Source: Bacillus sp. THAF10 (GTDB lineage Bacteria > Bacillota > Bacilli > Bacillales > Bacillaceae_I). From it: 64,000 nucleotides of DNA. Positions 46,387 through 57,106 of this stretch are shown in pieces. Numbering within the stretch: position 1 is the stretch's first letter; each line of letters begins with the position of its first letter. The notes under the pieces were generated by a model. The model worked only from the letters and a program-made list of their open reading frames with translations. It was not told where the DNA came from and did not search any database. The stretch lies in contig NZ_CP045403.1 in NCBI RefSeq assembly GCF_009363695.1, positions 2,708,001 to 2,772,000 of the forward strand, in the 5' to 3' direction. Made by a program: the position numbers and the translations under genes.

Positions 46387-46592
46387 AATATGTTGACAAT
46401 ATGCGCCACTAATCTCAAGTTATGCTCAATAAGTATATTCCTTGCCTCATCATTCCCTTCTGCCATCAATTTCAGATATTTCGCTTCATCTCCTGATGAC
46501 AGTGGCTGTGGAAATGCATTGTTCTTGACGTAAGAAACTAGAAAAACAAGTTCTTTAAGTAAGTATCCTACCGATGCTAGTATGCTTGACAC
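46383..46592 (-). CDS. sigK: RNA polymerase sigma-K, 5' part (separated by skin element)
   Basis: 66 codons from GTG 46592 (GGAGGTG 5 nt upstream) to LRLVAHIV, followed by three codons and a premature stop contributed by the element. The first 20 residues ([19 protein letters not shown]) form the hydrophobic pro-sequence; maturation is expected before Tyr21 ([11 protein letters not shown]), as in B. subtilis. It corresponds to spoIVCB. A longer frame upstream of GTG lacks family similarity. Joining to 42600-43116 gives pro-sigma-K of 237 residues. Confidence 0.95.
   Translation of the reverse strand: MSSILASVGYLLKELVFLVSYVKNNAFPQPLSSGDEAKYLKLMAEGNDEARNILIEHNLRLVAHIVNIL
46391..46397. other. 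Attachment core, upstream junction of the skin element
   Basis: On the minus strand TTGT-CA-ACA within ATATTGTCAACATAT, a near-palindromic site with an asymmetric CA centre, as expected for a serine recombinase. The shared CAA is plus-strand 46393-46395. Confidence 0.8.
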
Positions 46593-46780
46593 ACTTTCAC
46601 CTCCATTAGAATGCTTAGGCAAAGGCCCAATAGTAATTCTTATGTAAAAGAAATGGAAAGTGTGCAAGTACGATGTAAAATAATCCTTTCTTGCACATCC
46701 ATTTACAAATTTCTATGCAAAAAAAAGTTATTTAATGGTACAATTTTAACATATAGAACAAGTGTTCAACATGCAAAATA

Positions 46781-46808
46781 AAAAAAACCTTCCTAGAGAC
46801 TAGGAAGA
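46781..46808 (-). terminator. Terminator of the papR-like operon
   Basis: CTTCCTAG pairs with CTAGGAAG, followed on the minus strand by TTTTTTT, at the end of the 78-codon gene. Confidence 0.85.
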
Positions 46809-46810
46809 TT

Positions 46811-47047
46811 CTAATACTGAATATAAGGGTATCTTTTAAGTTTAGAAGGTATGGTTCCCTTGCCTACTTTCACAACACTGTACTCTTGAAACAATGTTTC
46901 AAACCACTTAGAGACTTCTGCATATGTTTTATTTTTGTAATCTACAAGCTGGGCAACCCGATATCGCCTACGTGCCTTTTGCTCACGATCCACTACGATA
47001 AACCAAAAGCATGTAAGCTCAAAAGTGTTAGTACTTGTCGCTGACAT
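46811..47047 (-). CDS. 78-residue protein downstream of the signal peptide gene (unknown)
   Basis: A small protein rich in aromatic and basic residues (FELTCFWFIVVDREQKARRRY near the N-terminus; SKWFETLFQEYSVV later; C-terminus PSKLKRYPYIQY). I do not recognise the family. It has a good GGAAGG site and starts 31 bp after the papR-like stop, so the two are likely one transcript ending at the 46781-46808 terminator. It is cytosolic by composition. Confidence 0.7.
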   Translation of the reverse strand: MSATSTNTFELTCFWFIVVDREQKARRRYRVAQLVDYKNKTYAEVSKWFETLFQEYSVVKVGKGTIPSKLKRYPYIQY

Positions 47048-47078
47048 GGTATCAACCTTCCTTTTTGGAAATTATGAA

Positions 47079-47201
47079 TTAATATAGAGGTGGTAATTCA
47101 TTCTTTTTGTAATCATCAGAAGGAGCAGCATGAGAAGTTACTGCACTAGCACCGAACAAAGTTAATGAAACAACCAAAAACGTTAAAACAAACTTTTTCA
47201 T
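47079..47201 (-). CDS. PapR-like exported signalling pro-peptide
   Basis: A 40-residue protein: basic start MKKF, hydrophobic signal segment to about residue 20 (ending FGASA), then a short polar tail ending KKNELPPLY. Size, export signal and the C-terminal -LPPLY (compare the -DLPFEF type of B. cereus PapR) fit the pro-peptides of PlcR-type quorum sensing. The gene diverges from a PlcR-family regulator 200 bp away. GAGG precedes the ATG. The mature peptide would be the last 5-7 residues; that is inference. Confidence 0.72.
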   Translation of the reverse strand: MKKFVLTFLVVSLTLFGASAVTSHAAPSDDYKKNELPPLY

Positions 47202-47401
47202 CTTTCATTACCTCTTTCCATTTTTTATTTTTATTACGTATTAAACTAGCTTTATAAGTATTTTACACTATAATAAAAAATCATAATTTTCCCGAAATTA
47301 AGCGTTTAAATGGACAAATACATTATTTTCTCCCATTTACTTCGTATTTTATAGGAAATTATAACTCTAGGAATATTTTATTATTTAGGATGTGATAGAA
47401 A

Positions 47402-48289
47402 GTGGATTTTTCATTAATAGGAAAAGAGATAAAAATCCTACGGTCTGCTCTAAACTTATCACAAGCTGAGCTGAGTGAAGGGATCTGTACGCAGTCACAG
47501 ATCAGTAAGATTGAAAAAGGGGAAGTGTATCCATTAGCTAACACCTTATATTATATCGCAGAAAGACTAGGTGTGGACATAAATTATTTTTATGATTTAG
47601 CCACAAATCCCCAGTTATCCTATGTAAAAGAGGTATTTGTTCAAGTAAGAAATTTGATGAATCGCAGTGAATTCGAGGAAGTTTACGCAATTGTAGAGAA
47701 TGAAAGAAAAAATCCTCTATTTATAAACAATCGTAAAAATAAACAATTTCTCCTATCTACGGAAGGAATTTGTATTTATCATTTAAAAAAAGATAAAAAA
47801 GAGGCTTTAAGGCTATTACAAAATGCTCTGGACCTAACCAAAATGACATCGAAATTGTTAGGAGAAAGAGAAATTGAAATATTGAATAGTATGGCAATCG
47901 TTCATTTTGAAACAAATAACTGCGAAGATGCTTTAATAATTTTTAACCGCGCTATTGAAAGTTACATGAAATTACCATATCATCAAGATCCAACAATTAA
48001 AACAAAAATATTATATAATAAAGCAAAAACTCTTACTCGATTAAAAAGATTAGAAGAATCAAACGACACATGTATTCAAGCAATTAAATGGTGTGTAAAA
48101 CAAAACAGCCTGTATGGACTAGGCAATCTTTATTATCATATTGGATACAACTACAGCTTGCTTCAATGCAATGACATTGCCATTGAATACTATAACAAAT
48201 CCATTCATATTTTTATTATTCAAGAGAACAAGATTTTCGTAAAACACATTAAAGAGAAGATCAATGAGCTTTCCGTATTAATGGAATAA
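47402..48289 (+). CDS. PlcR-family HTH/TPR transcription regulator
   Basis: A 295-residue regulator of the RRNPP type. The N-terminal HTH_3 domain (about 5-60: LSQAELSEGICTQSQISKIEKGE) is followed by five or so TPR-like helical pairs to the C-terminus (for example ALIIFNRAIESYMKLP, ALRLLQNALDLTK, NLYYHIGYNYSLLQCNDIAIEYY). Length and layout match PlcR (285). It likely binds the peptide encoded divergently at 47079-47201. GTG start at 47402; the preceding AGGATGTGAT is a modest ribosome site. Targets cannot be named from this window. Confidence 0.85.
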   Translation: MDFSLIGKEIKILRSALNLSQAELSEGICTQSQISKIEKGEVYPLANTLYYIAERLGVDINYFYDLATNPQLSYVKEVFVQVRNLMNRSEFEEVYAIVENERKNPLFINNRKNKQFLLSTEGICIYHLKKDKKEALRLLQNALDLTKMTSKLLGEREIEILNSMAIVHFETNNCEDALIIFNRAIESYMKLPYHQDPTIKTKILYNKAKTLTRLKRLEESNDTCIQAIKWCVKQNSLYGLGNLYYHIGYNYSLLQCNDIAIEYYNKSIHIFIIQENKIFVKHIKEKINELSVLME

Positions 48290-48320
48290 AAAAACTAGGC
48301 ATCGCTGCCTAGTTTTTTTT
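48290..48320. terminator. Bidirectional terminator between the regulator and the ABC transporter
   Basis: AAAACTAGGC pairs with GCCTAGTTTT; T tracts exist on both sides of convergent genes. Confidence 0.85.
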
Positions 48321-49842
48321 ATTCCTCTAAGAGGTTTTTACTTTTTAAAAATTCTTTGGCCACCTCATATGGTGTTTTCCCTTCTACGGTGACTTGGTAG
48401 TTCATATTTCTCATTTCATCATCATTAATCTGATTTTCCAATTTGTTTAATATGTCTTCTAGCTCTGGATACTCTTCTATCGTGTCTTGACGCAGCAGTG
48501 GTGCACCTTGATATGGAGGAAACAGATTTTTGTCGTCCTCTAGCACTTTTAAGTTAAATTGCTGAATTTCAGCGTCTGTCGAATAGGCATCCACAAGATT
48601 TACATCCCCACTTTCAATGGCTTGATAACGTAATTTGGCCTGCATCGTAGTTAGATTTTCAAATGTGATGTTATACAGTTCTTGAATACCAAGGTATCCA
48701 TCTTCTCTGTCTGAAAATTCTAGCGTAAATCCTGCTTTGATTTCGTTTTTCGCTCCATTCAAGTCACTGATTGTTGCAATGTCATTTTGTTGAGCAAATT
48801 CTTCTGGAATTGCTAATGCATAAGTATTATTAAAGCCCATTGGCTGCAGATAGTATAAATCATCTTGTTTTAATAAGCCTGCTTTGGCTTGCTCGAATAC
48901 TTCTTCCTCGTCAATACTAACAGGTTCCTCTCCAAGTAATGTAATGATAGCTGTCCCAGAATACTCCGGATAGATATCAATTTCTTTATTTTTCAATGCT
49001 CTGTATACGAAGGTTGTATTACCTAATGAAGGCTTTAGCTCCACTTGTAAATCAGTTTCGTTCTCTATCAATAGCTTATACATATTAATGATAATGTCTG
49101 GTTCTGCTCCAATTTTCCCACTAATGACAAGATCTGGTTCAGTCGCTTTCATAACGGCAAATGGAGAAAGGAAGAGAAGGACAACCACGATTCCTGCGAT
49201 GAATGCTTTTTTCCCTGAGCCTTTTTTGGCTGAGATCTCGATAATTCTTAAGATCATATCAAAAACAATGGCAAGCAGGGCAGCTGGAATTGCTCCAAGT
49301 AAAATTAAGGCATTGTCGTTTCGATCAATACCAAGAAGGATCAAGCTTCCTAATCCCCCAGCACCTATTAAGGCAACGATGGTGGCCGTACCAATAATCA
49401 GCACCATTGCTGTTCTGATTCCCGCCATTATGACTGGAAGCGCAAGAGGCAGCTCCACTTTGAACAACCGTTTCATCGACGTCATTCCCATTGCTTTTGC
49501 CGCTTCTTTTAAGCTAGTGTCCACTTCTTTGATTCCTGTATAGGTATTCCGTAGAATAGGCAAAAGTGCATATAGAAATAGGGCGATGACTGCTGGAACA
49601 AATCCGATTCCAACGAGTGGAATTAATAAACCTAAAAGGGCAAGGGATGGAATCGTCTGAAGGATAGCCGTTATTCCAATAACAGGCTCAGCAATTCTCT
49701 CCTGACGAGTTAAATAAATCCCCAAAGGAACGGATATGACAACCGCAATGGCTAATGCAATGACAGAGATTTGAATATGTTCAAGTATTGCAGACCAAAG
49801 TTGGTCCCCTCGTGCTTCAAATAGATCCTGTAAAAAAGTCAT
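48319..49842 (-). CDS. opuFB: Osmolyte ABC transporter, permease fused to binding protein (OpuF type)
   Basis: A 507-residue fusion. Residues about 1-210 are a five- to six-helix permease domain with the coupling-loop EAAKAMGMTSMKRLFKVELPLALP; one further helix (about 214-232) leads to an OpuAC-type substrate-binding domain (about 235-507; SGKIGAEPDIIINMYKLLIENETDL). Such fusions belong to OpuF/BusB-type glycine-betaine importers and to choline or ergothioneine importers; the substrate is not settled by sequence alone. It overlaps the ATPase gene by 4 bp. Confidence 0.9.
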   Translation of the reverse strand: MTFLQDLFEARGDQLWSAILEHIQISVIALAIAVVISVPLGIYLTRQERIAEPVIGITAILQTIPSLALLGLLIPLVGIGFVPAVIALFLYALLPILRNTYTGIKEVDTSLKEAAKAMGMTSMKRLFKVELPLALPVIMAGIRTAMVLIIGTATIVALIGAGGLGSLILLGIDRNDNALILLGAIPAALLAIVFDMILRIIEISAKKGSGKKAFIAGIVVVLLFLSPFAVMKATEPDLVISGKIGAEPDIIINMYKLLIENETDLQVELKPSLGNTTFVYRALKNKEIDIYPEYSGTAIITLLGEEPVSIDEEEVFEQAKAGLLKQDDLYYLQPMGFNNTYALAIPEEFAQQNDIATISDLNGAKNEIKAGFTLEFSDREDGYLGIQELYNITFENLTTMQAKLRYQAIESGDVNLVDAYSTDAEIQQFNLKVLEDDKNLFPPYQGAPLLRQDTIEEYPELEDILNKLENQINDDEMRNMNYQVTVEGKTPYEVAKEFLKSKNLLEE

Positions 49843-50801
49843 GAAACAGCTCCCCCTTCTTTGCTGTGCTTATGAAGGAAAAGCAACACATTTTCTCTTG
49901 TAAGGACACCAGCTGGTGAGTTTTGATGTGTAATGGTTATGGCAGATTCTATACTGAAAATTTCAAGCGCTTCTCCTAAAGAAGTGCTGCTATCCACTTC
50001 TTTAGGAGATGGATATTGGGAGGTGTTCATTAAGACAAATTCCTCGAGAAGTTCTCCTAATGGCATCTGCAGAACGCTTTGTCTGTTTCCGATAAAAGAT
50101 TTTACAAAATCATTTTTAGGATGATGAAGAAACTCTTGTGGTGTTCCTACCTGAACGATTTCTCCATCCTTCATCAAACAAATACGATCTCCAAGCGTTA
50201 ATGCTTCATTCATATCATGCGTAACAAACACGATGGTTTTTTGAATTTTTTCTTTTAGCTTCAAAAAATCCTGTTGCAGCTGCTCTCTGCTTAAGGGATC
50301 AAGGGCACTAAACGGCTCGTCCATTAAGATAATCGGGGGATTTGCCGCAAGCGCTCTGGCCACTCCCACACGTTGTTGCTGCCCACCTGAGAGCTCAGAA
50401 GGCTTGCGCTTTTTGTATGTATCAGGCTCTAAACCTACCAGTTCTAATAGTTCGTCCACTCGTTTACTAATTTCTTTCTTCTTCCAAGATTTTAACTCTG
50501 GGACAATCGCAATGTTTTCTTCAATGGTCATATGTGGAAAAAGAGCAATTTGCTGTAGCACATACCCAATGTTCCATCGCAACTCATGAATATTGTGATC
50601 TGTTATGCTCTTTCCATCAATAAGAATATCCCCCGTTGATACTTTATGTAATCTGTTGATCATTTTGAGAGTTGTGGTTTTTCCGCACCCACTCGGTCCA
50701 ATGAGAACCAAAAACTCTCCTTCACGAATCTCAAGATTGAACGATTGCACGGCAGTCGTCCCATCATCGTATGTTTTTGTTACATCCCGAAAGGTTATCA
50801 A
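49839..50801 (-). CDS. opuFA: Osmolyte ABC transporter ATP-binding protein
   Basis: A 320-residue ATPase: Walker A GPSGCGKTT (about 34-42), signature LSGGQQQRVGVARAL, Walker B IILMDEPFSALDP, H-loop FVTHDMNEA. The C-terminal 70 residues are a single reduced CBS-like region, shorter than the double CBS of OpuCA. TTG start (50801) behind GAGGAG. With the fused permease it makes a complete two-gene importer. Confidence 0.92.
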   Translation of the reverse strand: MITFRDVTKTYDDGTTAVQSFNLEIREGEFLVLIGPSGCGKTTTLKMINRLHKVSTGDILIDGKSITDHNIHELRWNIGYVLQQIALFPHMTIEENIAIVPELKSWKKKEISKRVDELLELVGLEPDTYKKRKPSELSGGQQQRVGVARALAANPPIILMDEPFSALDPLSREQLQQDFLKLKEKIQKTIVFVTHDMNEALTLGDRICLMKDGEIVQVGTPQEFLHHPKNDFVKSFIGNRQSVLQMPLGELLEEFVLMNTSQYPSPKEVDSSTSLGEALEIFSIESAITITHQNSPAGVLTRENVLLFLHKHSKEGGAVS

Positions 50802-51132
50802 TCCTATGCACTCCTCAATAATCTACTATTTTTTAGTGTTTCCAAAAGTACAAACAATACTTACCCTATTGCATACTTACTTAAACCGCAAACTCTCCCA
50901 TCATGGTATATTTGGCAAGATTTTTTCTTGAATAAGGTGTCAAAAATGAACAGATGTTTTTTTATTTTTCAGGCTGTGGATTCTATCCAGAATATGTGAA
51001 AGGCATTAATCACTCGTGAAGTCCCATGTTAGTTCATGTGAGGAAAAACCATCATATCAAAACGGGGGCGAACGATGCAAAAGAAAATGCTTTAAGGAAG
51101 GTTGTGTCTACCGAAAATCAAAAAGATAATAT
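50802..51132. other. Intergenic region upstream of the ABC transporter
   Basis: About 330 bp without a credible gene: only frames shorter than 85 codons without ribosome sites. It must contain the promoter of the transporter operon, but no consensus pair stands out. Confidence 0.4.
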
Positions 51133-51166
51133 AAAAAAGAGGAGCCCATTAACCTGACTCCTCTTT
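51133..51166 (-). terminator. Terminator of yrhC
   Basis: AAAGAGGAG pairs with CTCCTCTTT, followed by TTTTATA on the minus strand. Confidence 0.83.
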
Positions 51167-51171
51167 GTTTC

Positions 51172-51402
51172 TTATTCTTCATGCTCTAGTAATTGTTGTT
51201 TTATTTTTCTTGCTTTAAAACCAAAAAATATTGCAAAAGCGAGTAATAGGACGGTAGTACCCATCATGCTATACAATTGAAGAGACGCTTTTCCTGCGTT
51301 TTGAAAGGCAACTCCAATATATAAAAATACACTTATTGTCGTTAACACAATGGAAAATCTAACGTAATCCTGCATTCTTCCTTGAAGCTCTTTTACATTC
51401 AT
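51172..51402 (-). CDS. yrhC: YrhC family membrane protein
   Basis: A 76-residue protein with two membrane helices (about 16-36 and 47-65) and a charged C-terminus (KARKIKQQLLEHEE), matching YrhC. In B. subtilis yrhC ends the mccAB operon; here it is separated from mccB by a carboxypeptidase and a lipoprotein gene. The ATG at 51402 follows AGGTTTCTCT-type sequence within a GGGAGG context. Function unknown. Confidence 0.8.
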   Translation of the reverse strand: MNVKELQGRMQDYVRFSIVLTTISVFLYIGVAFQNAGKASLQLYSMMGTTVLLLAFAIFFGFKARKIKQQLLEHEE

Positions 51403-51648
51403 AGAGAAACCTCCCATCTCCTTTTAGCTTAACATAGATTAATAGATAGGGAGGCTTGAAAATTTTCCCTTTCGGTGACAAAAGAAGCGGATGTTTCCAG
51501 TAATTTCTCTAGCTTGCACCCTTATTCCCACTTAATAATAAAACCTATTCAGGTATAAAGAATCAATCTGATTTTTACTAGATTCAACCCTGTCATCAGC
51601 TTCTATTCCTCGTTATAATAGTAGGAAAATTAATGAAGGAGGGACCTC

Positions 51649-51822
51649 ATGAATAAGCTATTTTTTGGCTTCTTTCTAGTAGCATTTTTAACCGCCTGCT
51701 CTCCTGGAGTGAATAGTACCGAAGAGGTCATCATCGTTGATCCACCACCAGAATCCCAAAAAAGTGCAGATGAAAACACAAAAGACGGTACGCTTTATAC
51801 GAAAAAGAACGACGAAGATTAA
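51649..51822 (+). CDS. Small lipoprotein (57 residues)
   Basis: MNKLFFGFFLVAFLTACSPG is a signal peptide with lipobox LTAC (Cys17), followed by a short acidic tail containing DPPPESQKSADENTKD. It is exported and lipid-anchored. GAAGGAGG precedes the ATG and a TATAAT hexamer lies about 35 bp upstream. No family recognised. Convergent with the carboxypeptidase gene through a shared terminator. Confidence 0.8.
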   Translation: MNKLFFGFFLVAFLTACSPGVNSTEEVIIVDPPPESQKSADENTKDGTLYTKKNDED

Positions 51823-51823
51823 A

Positions 51824-51867
51824 AAAGCCAGATGTACGGAAAAGTCACCTTTCCTACATCTGGCTTT
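51824..51867. terminator. Bidirectional terminator
   Basis: AAAGCCAGATGT pairs perfectly with ACATCTGGCTTT; it serves the lipoprotein gene and the carboxypeptidase gene. Confidence 0.85.
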
Positions 51868-51872
51868 CTTTA

Positions 51873-53408
51873 TTAGAACTTGTAAATTTCAGAGTATTTT
51901 TCTTCTAAATAGCGAACAAGGTACTTCGCATCAAGCTCTTCTCCTGTTAATCTGACAATCAATTCATTTGGAGAGTATAGCTTTCCGTACTGATGAATGT
52001 TTTCCCCTAGCCACTCACGAATTGCTTTAAAATCTCCCTGCTCAATTTTATCGTAGAAGTCTGGCATTTCTTTTAGGAACGTGTATAAAATCTGTGCTGC
52101 ATAAAGATTTCCTAATGAATAAGAAGGGAAGTACCCAAAGCCACCAAAGGACCAGTGTACATCTTGTAGCACACCTAATGTATCAGTTGGAGGGGTGATT
52201 CCTAAATACTCTTCCATTTTTTCATTCCACACTTTTGGAAGGTCCTTTACCTCATACTCCCCTGCAAAAAGACCCTTCTCCACCTCATAACGAATCATGA
52301 TATGCAAATTATAGGTCAGTTCATCGGCTTCTACACGGATAAAGGAAGGATCTACTTTATTGACGGCACGATAAAAATCATCCAACGACACATCCTGTAA
52401 TTGTGTTGGAAAATGTTCCTGCAAGTCTTTATAGAAGTACACCCAAAATTCTTTGCTGCGACCAACCATGTTTTCTAAGAAACGAGACTGTGACTCATGA
52501 ATGCCAAATGAGGTTCCACGGCGAATCACTCTACCCTCAAATTCAGGGTTTACACCTTGCTCATACATTCCATGACCTGCTTCGTGAATGGTGCCAAAAA
52601 TAGCAGATCTGACATTATCCTTTAAGTACCGCGTGGTAATTCTAACATCTCCGGTATTTACTGAGGATGCAAACGGATGAACCGTCTCATCTAAGCGTCC
52701 GCCATCCATATCAAAACCGATTAGTGGCAACAAATACTGATTAAATCTCTTTTGCGCCTCCACATCATAATCTTGCGCAAAAATATCTTCACGTGGTTGT
52801 GACTTGGACGCCTTAATTTTGTTTAAAATTTCTACACTTTTTTCACGTAGCTCTTTAAAAAGTGGGTCTAATGTTTCGACAGTCAATCCAGGCTCAAACT
52901 CATTTAAAAGAGCATTATATGGATGTCCTTCATATCCATAATACTCCGCAAACTTCTTTTTAAAGGCTAGTACTTTTTCTAACACCGGCGCGTAGGAAGC
53001 AAAATCATTATTTTCTCTAGCAGCCTCCCATGCCTCATTTGCATCATTAACAAGCACTACATACTCCTGATATTCCTGAGCAGGAATTTTTATGGATTTA
53101 TCATAATCCTTTTTTCGCTCCATTACACAAGCCTTTGTTACAGCATCAAGCTGTTCCATTACCTTCTCCTCGGTTAAAAACGCTAGCAGCTCTCCCATTT
53201 CATTAGAGATGGAAAGCTTAAAAGCCTCAGTCGAAAGTGTCCCTCTAGCTTTTCCAAAAAGAGATCTCCCTTTTTTTGGTGCTTTTGTTTTGGAATCCCA
53301 GCTTAATAAGCCCAATACATCACTATAATGACAAAGTTTTTCATCTAATGCAGTAAATGCGTCCACTTTTTCTTGAATGCTTTTTTCTAAAACAGGAACG
53401 GTAGACAT
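51873..53408 (-). CDS. M32-family carboxypeptidase (Taq type)
   Basis: A 511-residue zinc carboxypeptidase. The HEXXH motif is in GTIHEAGHGMYEQG (about 275-288), and the M32 segments DVRITTRY, GIHESQSRFLENMVGRS and IRVEADELTYNLHI are all present. It trims C-terminal residues from peptides in the cytosol. It lies between mccB and yrhC but has its own terminators. Confidence 0.94.
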   Translation of the reverse strand: MSTVPVLEKSIQEKVDAFTALDEKLCHYSDVLGLLSWDSKTKAPKKGRSLFGKARGTLSTEAFKLSISNEMGELLAFLTEEKVMEQLDAVTKACVMERKKDYDKSIKIPAQEYQEYVVLVNDANEAWEAARENNDFASYAPVLEKVLAFKKKFAEYYGYEGHPYNALLNEFEPGLTVETLDPLFKELREKSVEILNKIKASKSQPREDIFAQDYDVEAQKRFNQYLLPLIGFDMDGGRLDETVHPFASSVNTGDVRITTRYLKDNVRSAIFGTIHEAGHGMYEQGVNPEFEGRVIRRGTSFGIHESQSRFLENMVGRSKEFWVYFYKDLQEHFPTQLQDVSLDDFYRAVNKVDPSFIRVEADELTYNLHIMIRYEVEKGLFAGEYEVKDLPKVWNEKMEEYLGITPPTDTLGVLQDVHWSFGGFGYFPSYSLGNLYAAQILYTFLKEMPDFYDKIEQGDFKAIREWLGENIHQYGKLYSPNELIVRLTGEELDAKYLVRYLEEKYSEIYKF

Positions 53409-53524
53409 CTGTTTTCCCCCTAGTAGAAATAGTATGAATAGTATGTATTCTTACATATTATAGCAGATTTCTACTCTATAGGAATAATATTTGCTTTGAA
53501 ATAAAGATTTTATTTTTCCAAAAT

Positions 53525-53560
53525 AAAAAACCCCTTAAAAGAGTTTCCTCTTCTAAGGGG
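53525..53560 (-). terminator. Terminator of the mcc operon
   Basis: CCCCTTA pairs with TAAGGGG plus inner AAGAG/CTCTT pairing, followed by TTTTTT on the minus strand, right after mccB. Confidence 0.85.
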
Positions 53561-53566
53561 AGTTGC

Positions 53567-55628
<2,062 letters not shown>

Positions 55629-55656
55629 TTTGTTTCCCCCTGCTTTCAGCCGTACC

Positions 55657-56358
55657 TTATGCGTTTTTTAATTCTGTTAGCATGTTCTCAATCAACATAG
55701 AAGAGTGCAATGCCGCTTTACTTAAGAACTGATCAAAGCTGATGTTGGATTCTTTTCCAGCAATATCAGAAAGTGCACGAATGACCACAAATGGAACCTT
55801 AAAGGAATGACACACCTGCGCAATTGCCGCCGCTTCCATTTCCGCAGCTTGTAGCTCTGGCATTTTTTCCCGAACTGCTTCTACACGGATTGGATCATTC
55901 ATAAAGGAATCTCCTGTAGCAATCAAGCCTTCTACCACTTGCATACCACTAACATTTTCTGCAGCTTTTTTTGCCACGGTCATTAATTTTGCATCCGCTT
56001 CAAACGCCGCCGGTAGTCCAGGAACTTGTCCATACTCATATCCAAATGCCGTAACATCCACATCATGGTGACGCACTTCCGTTGAAATAACCACATCTCC
56101 TACATTTAACGCAGGTGAGAAACCACCAGCTGAACCAGTGTTTATCACTGCATCTGGCTGAAACCTCTCTAACAGCAAAGCAGTGCTAAGCGCAGCATTT
56201 ACTTTTCCGATACCCGATTTAGAAAGAATTACCTCAACACCATTTAACGTTCCTGTATAATATTCACAACCAGCAACAGTTGTTGTCTCCATACCAGCAA
56301 TTTTTTCTCGCATAATCGTAACTTCTTCTTCCATTGCTCCAATGATTGCTATTTTCAT
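55657..56358 (-). CDS. mtnN: MTA/SAH nucleosidase
   Basis: A 233-residue Pfs-type nucleosidase cleaving methylthioadenosine and S-adenosylhomocysteine. [13 protein letters not shown] (with the catalytic Glu) opens it; [14 protein letters not shown] and ALSDIAGKE (catalytic Asp) are present. It makes S-ribosylhomocysteine for the reverse transsulfuration genes that follow. Confidence 0.96.
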   Translation of the reverse strand: MKIAIIGAMEEEVTIMREKIAGMETTTVAGCEYYTGTLNGVEVILSKSGIGKVNAALSTALLLERFQPDAVINTGSAGGFSPALNVGDVVISTEVRHHDVDVTAFGYEYGQVPGLPAAFEADAKLMTVAKKAAENVSGMQVVEGLIATGDSFMNDPIRVEAVREKMPELQAAEMEAAAIAQVCHSFKVPFVVIRALSDIAGKESNISFDQFLSKAALHSSMLIENMLTELKNA

Positions 56359-56434
56359 TTGTTAAATTCCCTCTTTCCATAAGATTAGCCGCCAGGCCGA
56401 TCCTCTTTAAAAAGAGAGAAAAGACGGCGGACCA

Positions 56435-57076
56435 TTATTGTTTTGTTGCTTCCATTACCCAGACAAAATGATTAAAACGCTGATACTCCACTGTAAAGCT
56501 ATGCTTTTCAAAAAGACTTGTGAGTACTTCCATCGTTGTATAATATTCCGTTTTCAAATCGTTTGCTAAATTCAGGAATGTATGTTTTTCTGCCTGTTCA
56601 ATTGTCGCATCGTACGCCTCTTTGTTTTCAAAGACCGTGTCAGCAAATACTATTTTACCACCTTTATCAAGTAACTTTCCATAGTAGGCAATTGCTTCTT
56701 CTTTTTCAGAATCAGTAAGGTGATGGAAAGCATACGTGCTAACGATAGACTGAATTTGTTCAGACGGCTCAGGAAAGCTCAAAAAGTCTCCATCCTCAAT
56801 GATCACATTGTTTGGAAGCTTTTCTGCCGCTTTTTCTCTCATCGTTTTTGATGGCTCAATAGCAAAAACTTTGTGTCCTTCCTTCAGAAGCTCCTGCGTT
56901 AAGTTGCCAGTGCCAACGCCAAATTCCACAACAGGACTAATCGCTTTAACTGCCACGTCCTTTAAAATATCCTCATAACCTCGAAACACCTCTGCATACT
57001 CCTGATCCTTCCCACTTACGGTTGCATCATAATAATTAGCCCAATCATTAAACAATTCAACAAATTCACGTCCCAT
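56435..57076 (-). CDS. yrrT: SAM-dependent methyltransferase YrrT
   Basis: A 213-residue class I methyltransferase with motif I VVEFGVGTGNLTQELL (about 48-63) and GDFLSFPEP. The natural substrate is not known. The ATG at 57076 begins MGREFVELFNDWA; two extra codons upstream are possible. It heads yrrT-mtnN-mccA-mccB as in B. subtilis, under a CymR-type site. Confidence 0.93.
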   Translation of the reverse strand: MGREFVELFNDWANYYDATVSGKDQEYAEVFRGYEDILKDVAVKAISPVVEFGVGTGNLTQELLKEGHKVFAIEPSKTMREKAAEKLPNNVIIEDGDFLSFPEPSEQIQSIVSTYAFHHLTDSEKEEAIAYYGKLLDKGGKIVFADTVFENKEAYDATIEQAEKHTFLNLANDLKTEYYTTMEVLTSLFEKHSFTVEYQRFNHFVWVMEATKQ

Positions 57077-57106
57077 ATATATCACTCCACTATTTTTTAA
57101 AATATA

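Noticed and set aside
47202..47401. Canonical PlcR box (TATGnA-N5/6-TnCATA) in the divergent region
   Set aside because: No full match on either strand; only an imperfect A/T palindrome was found.
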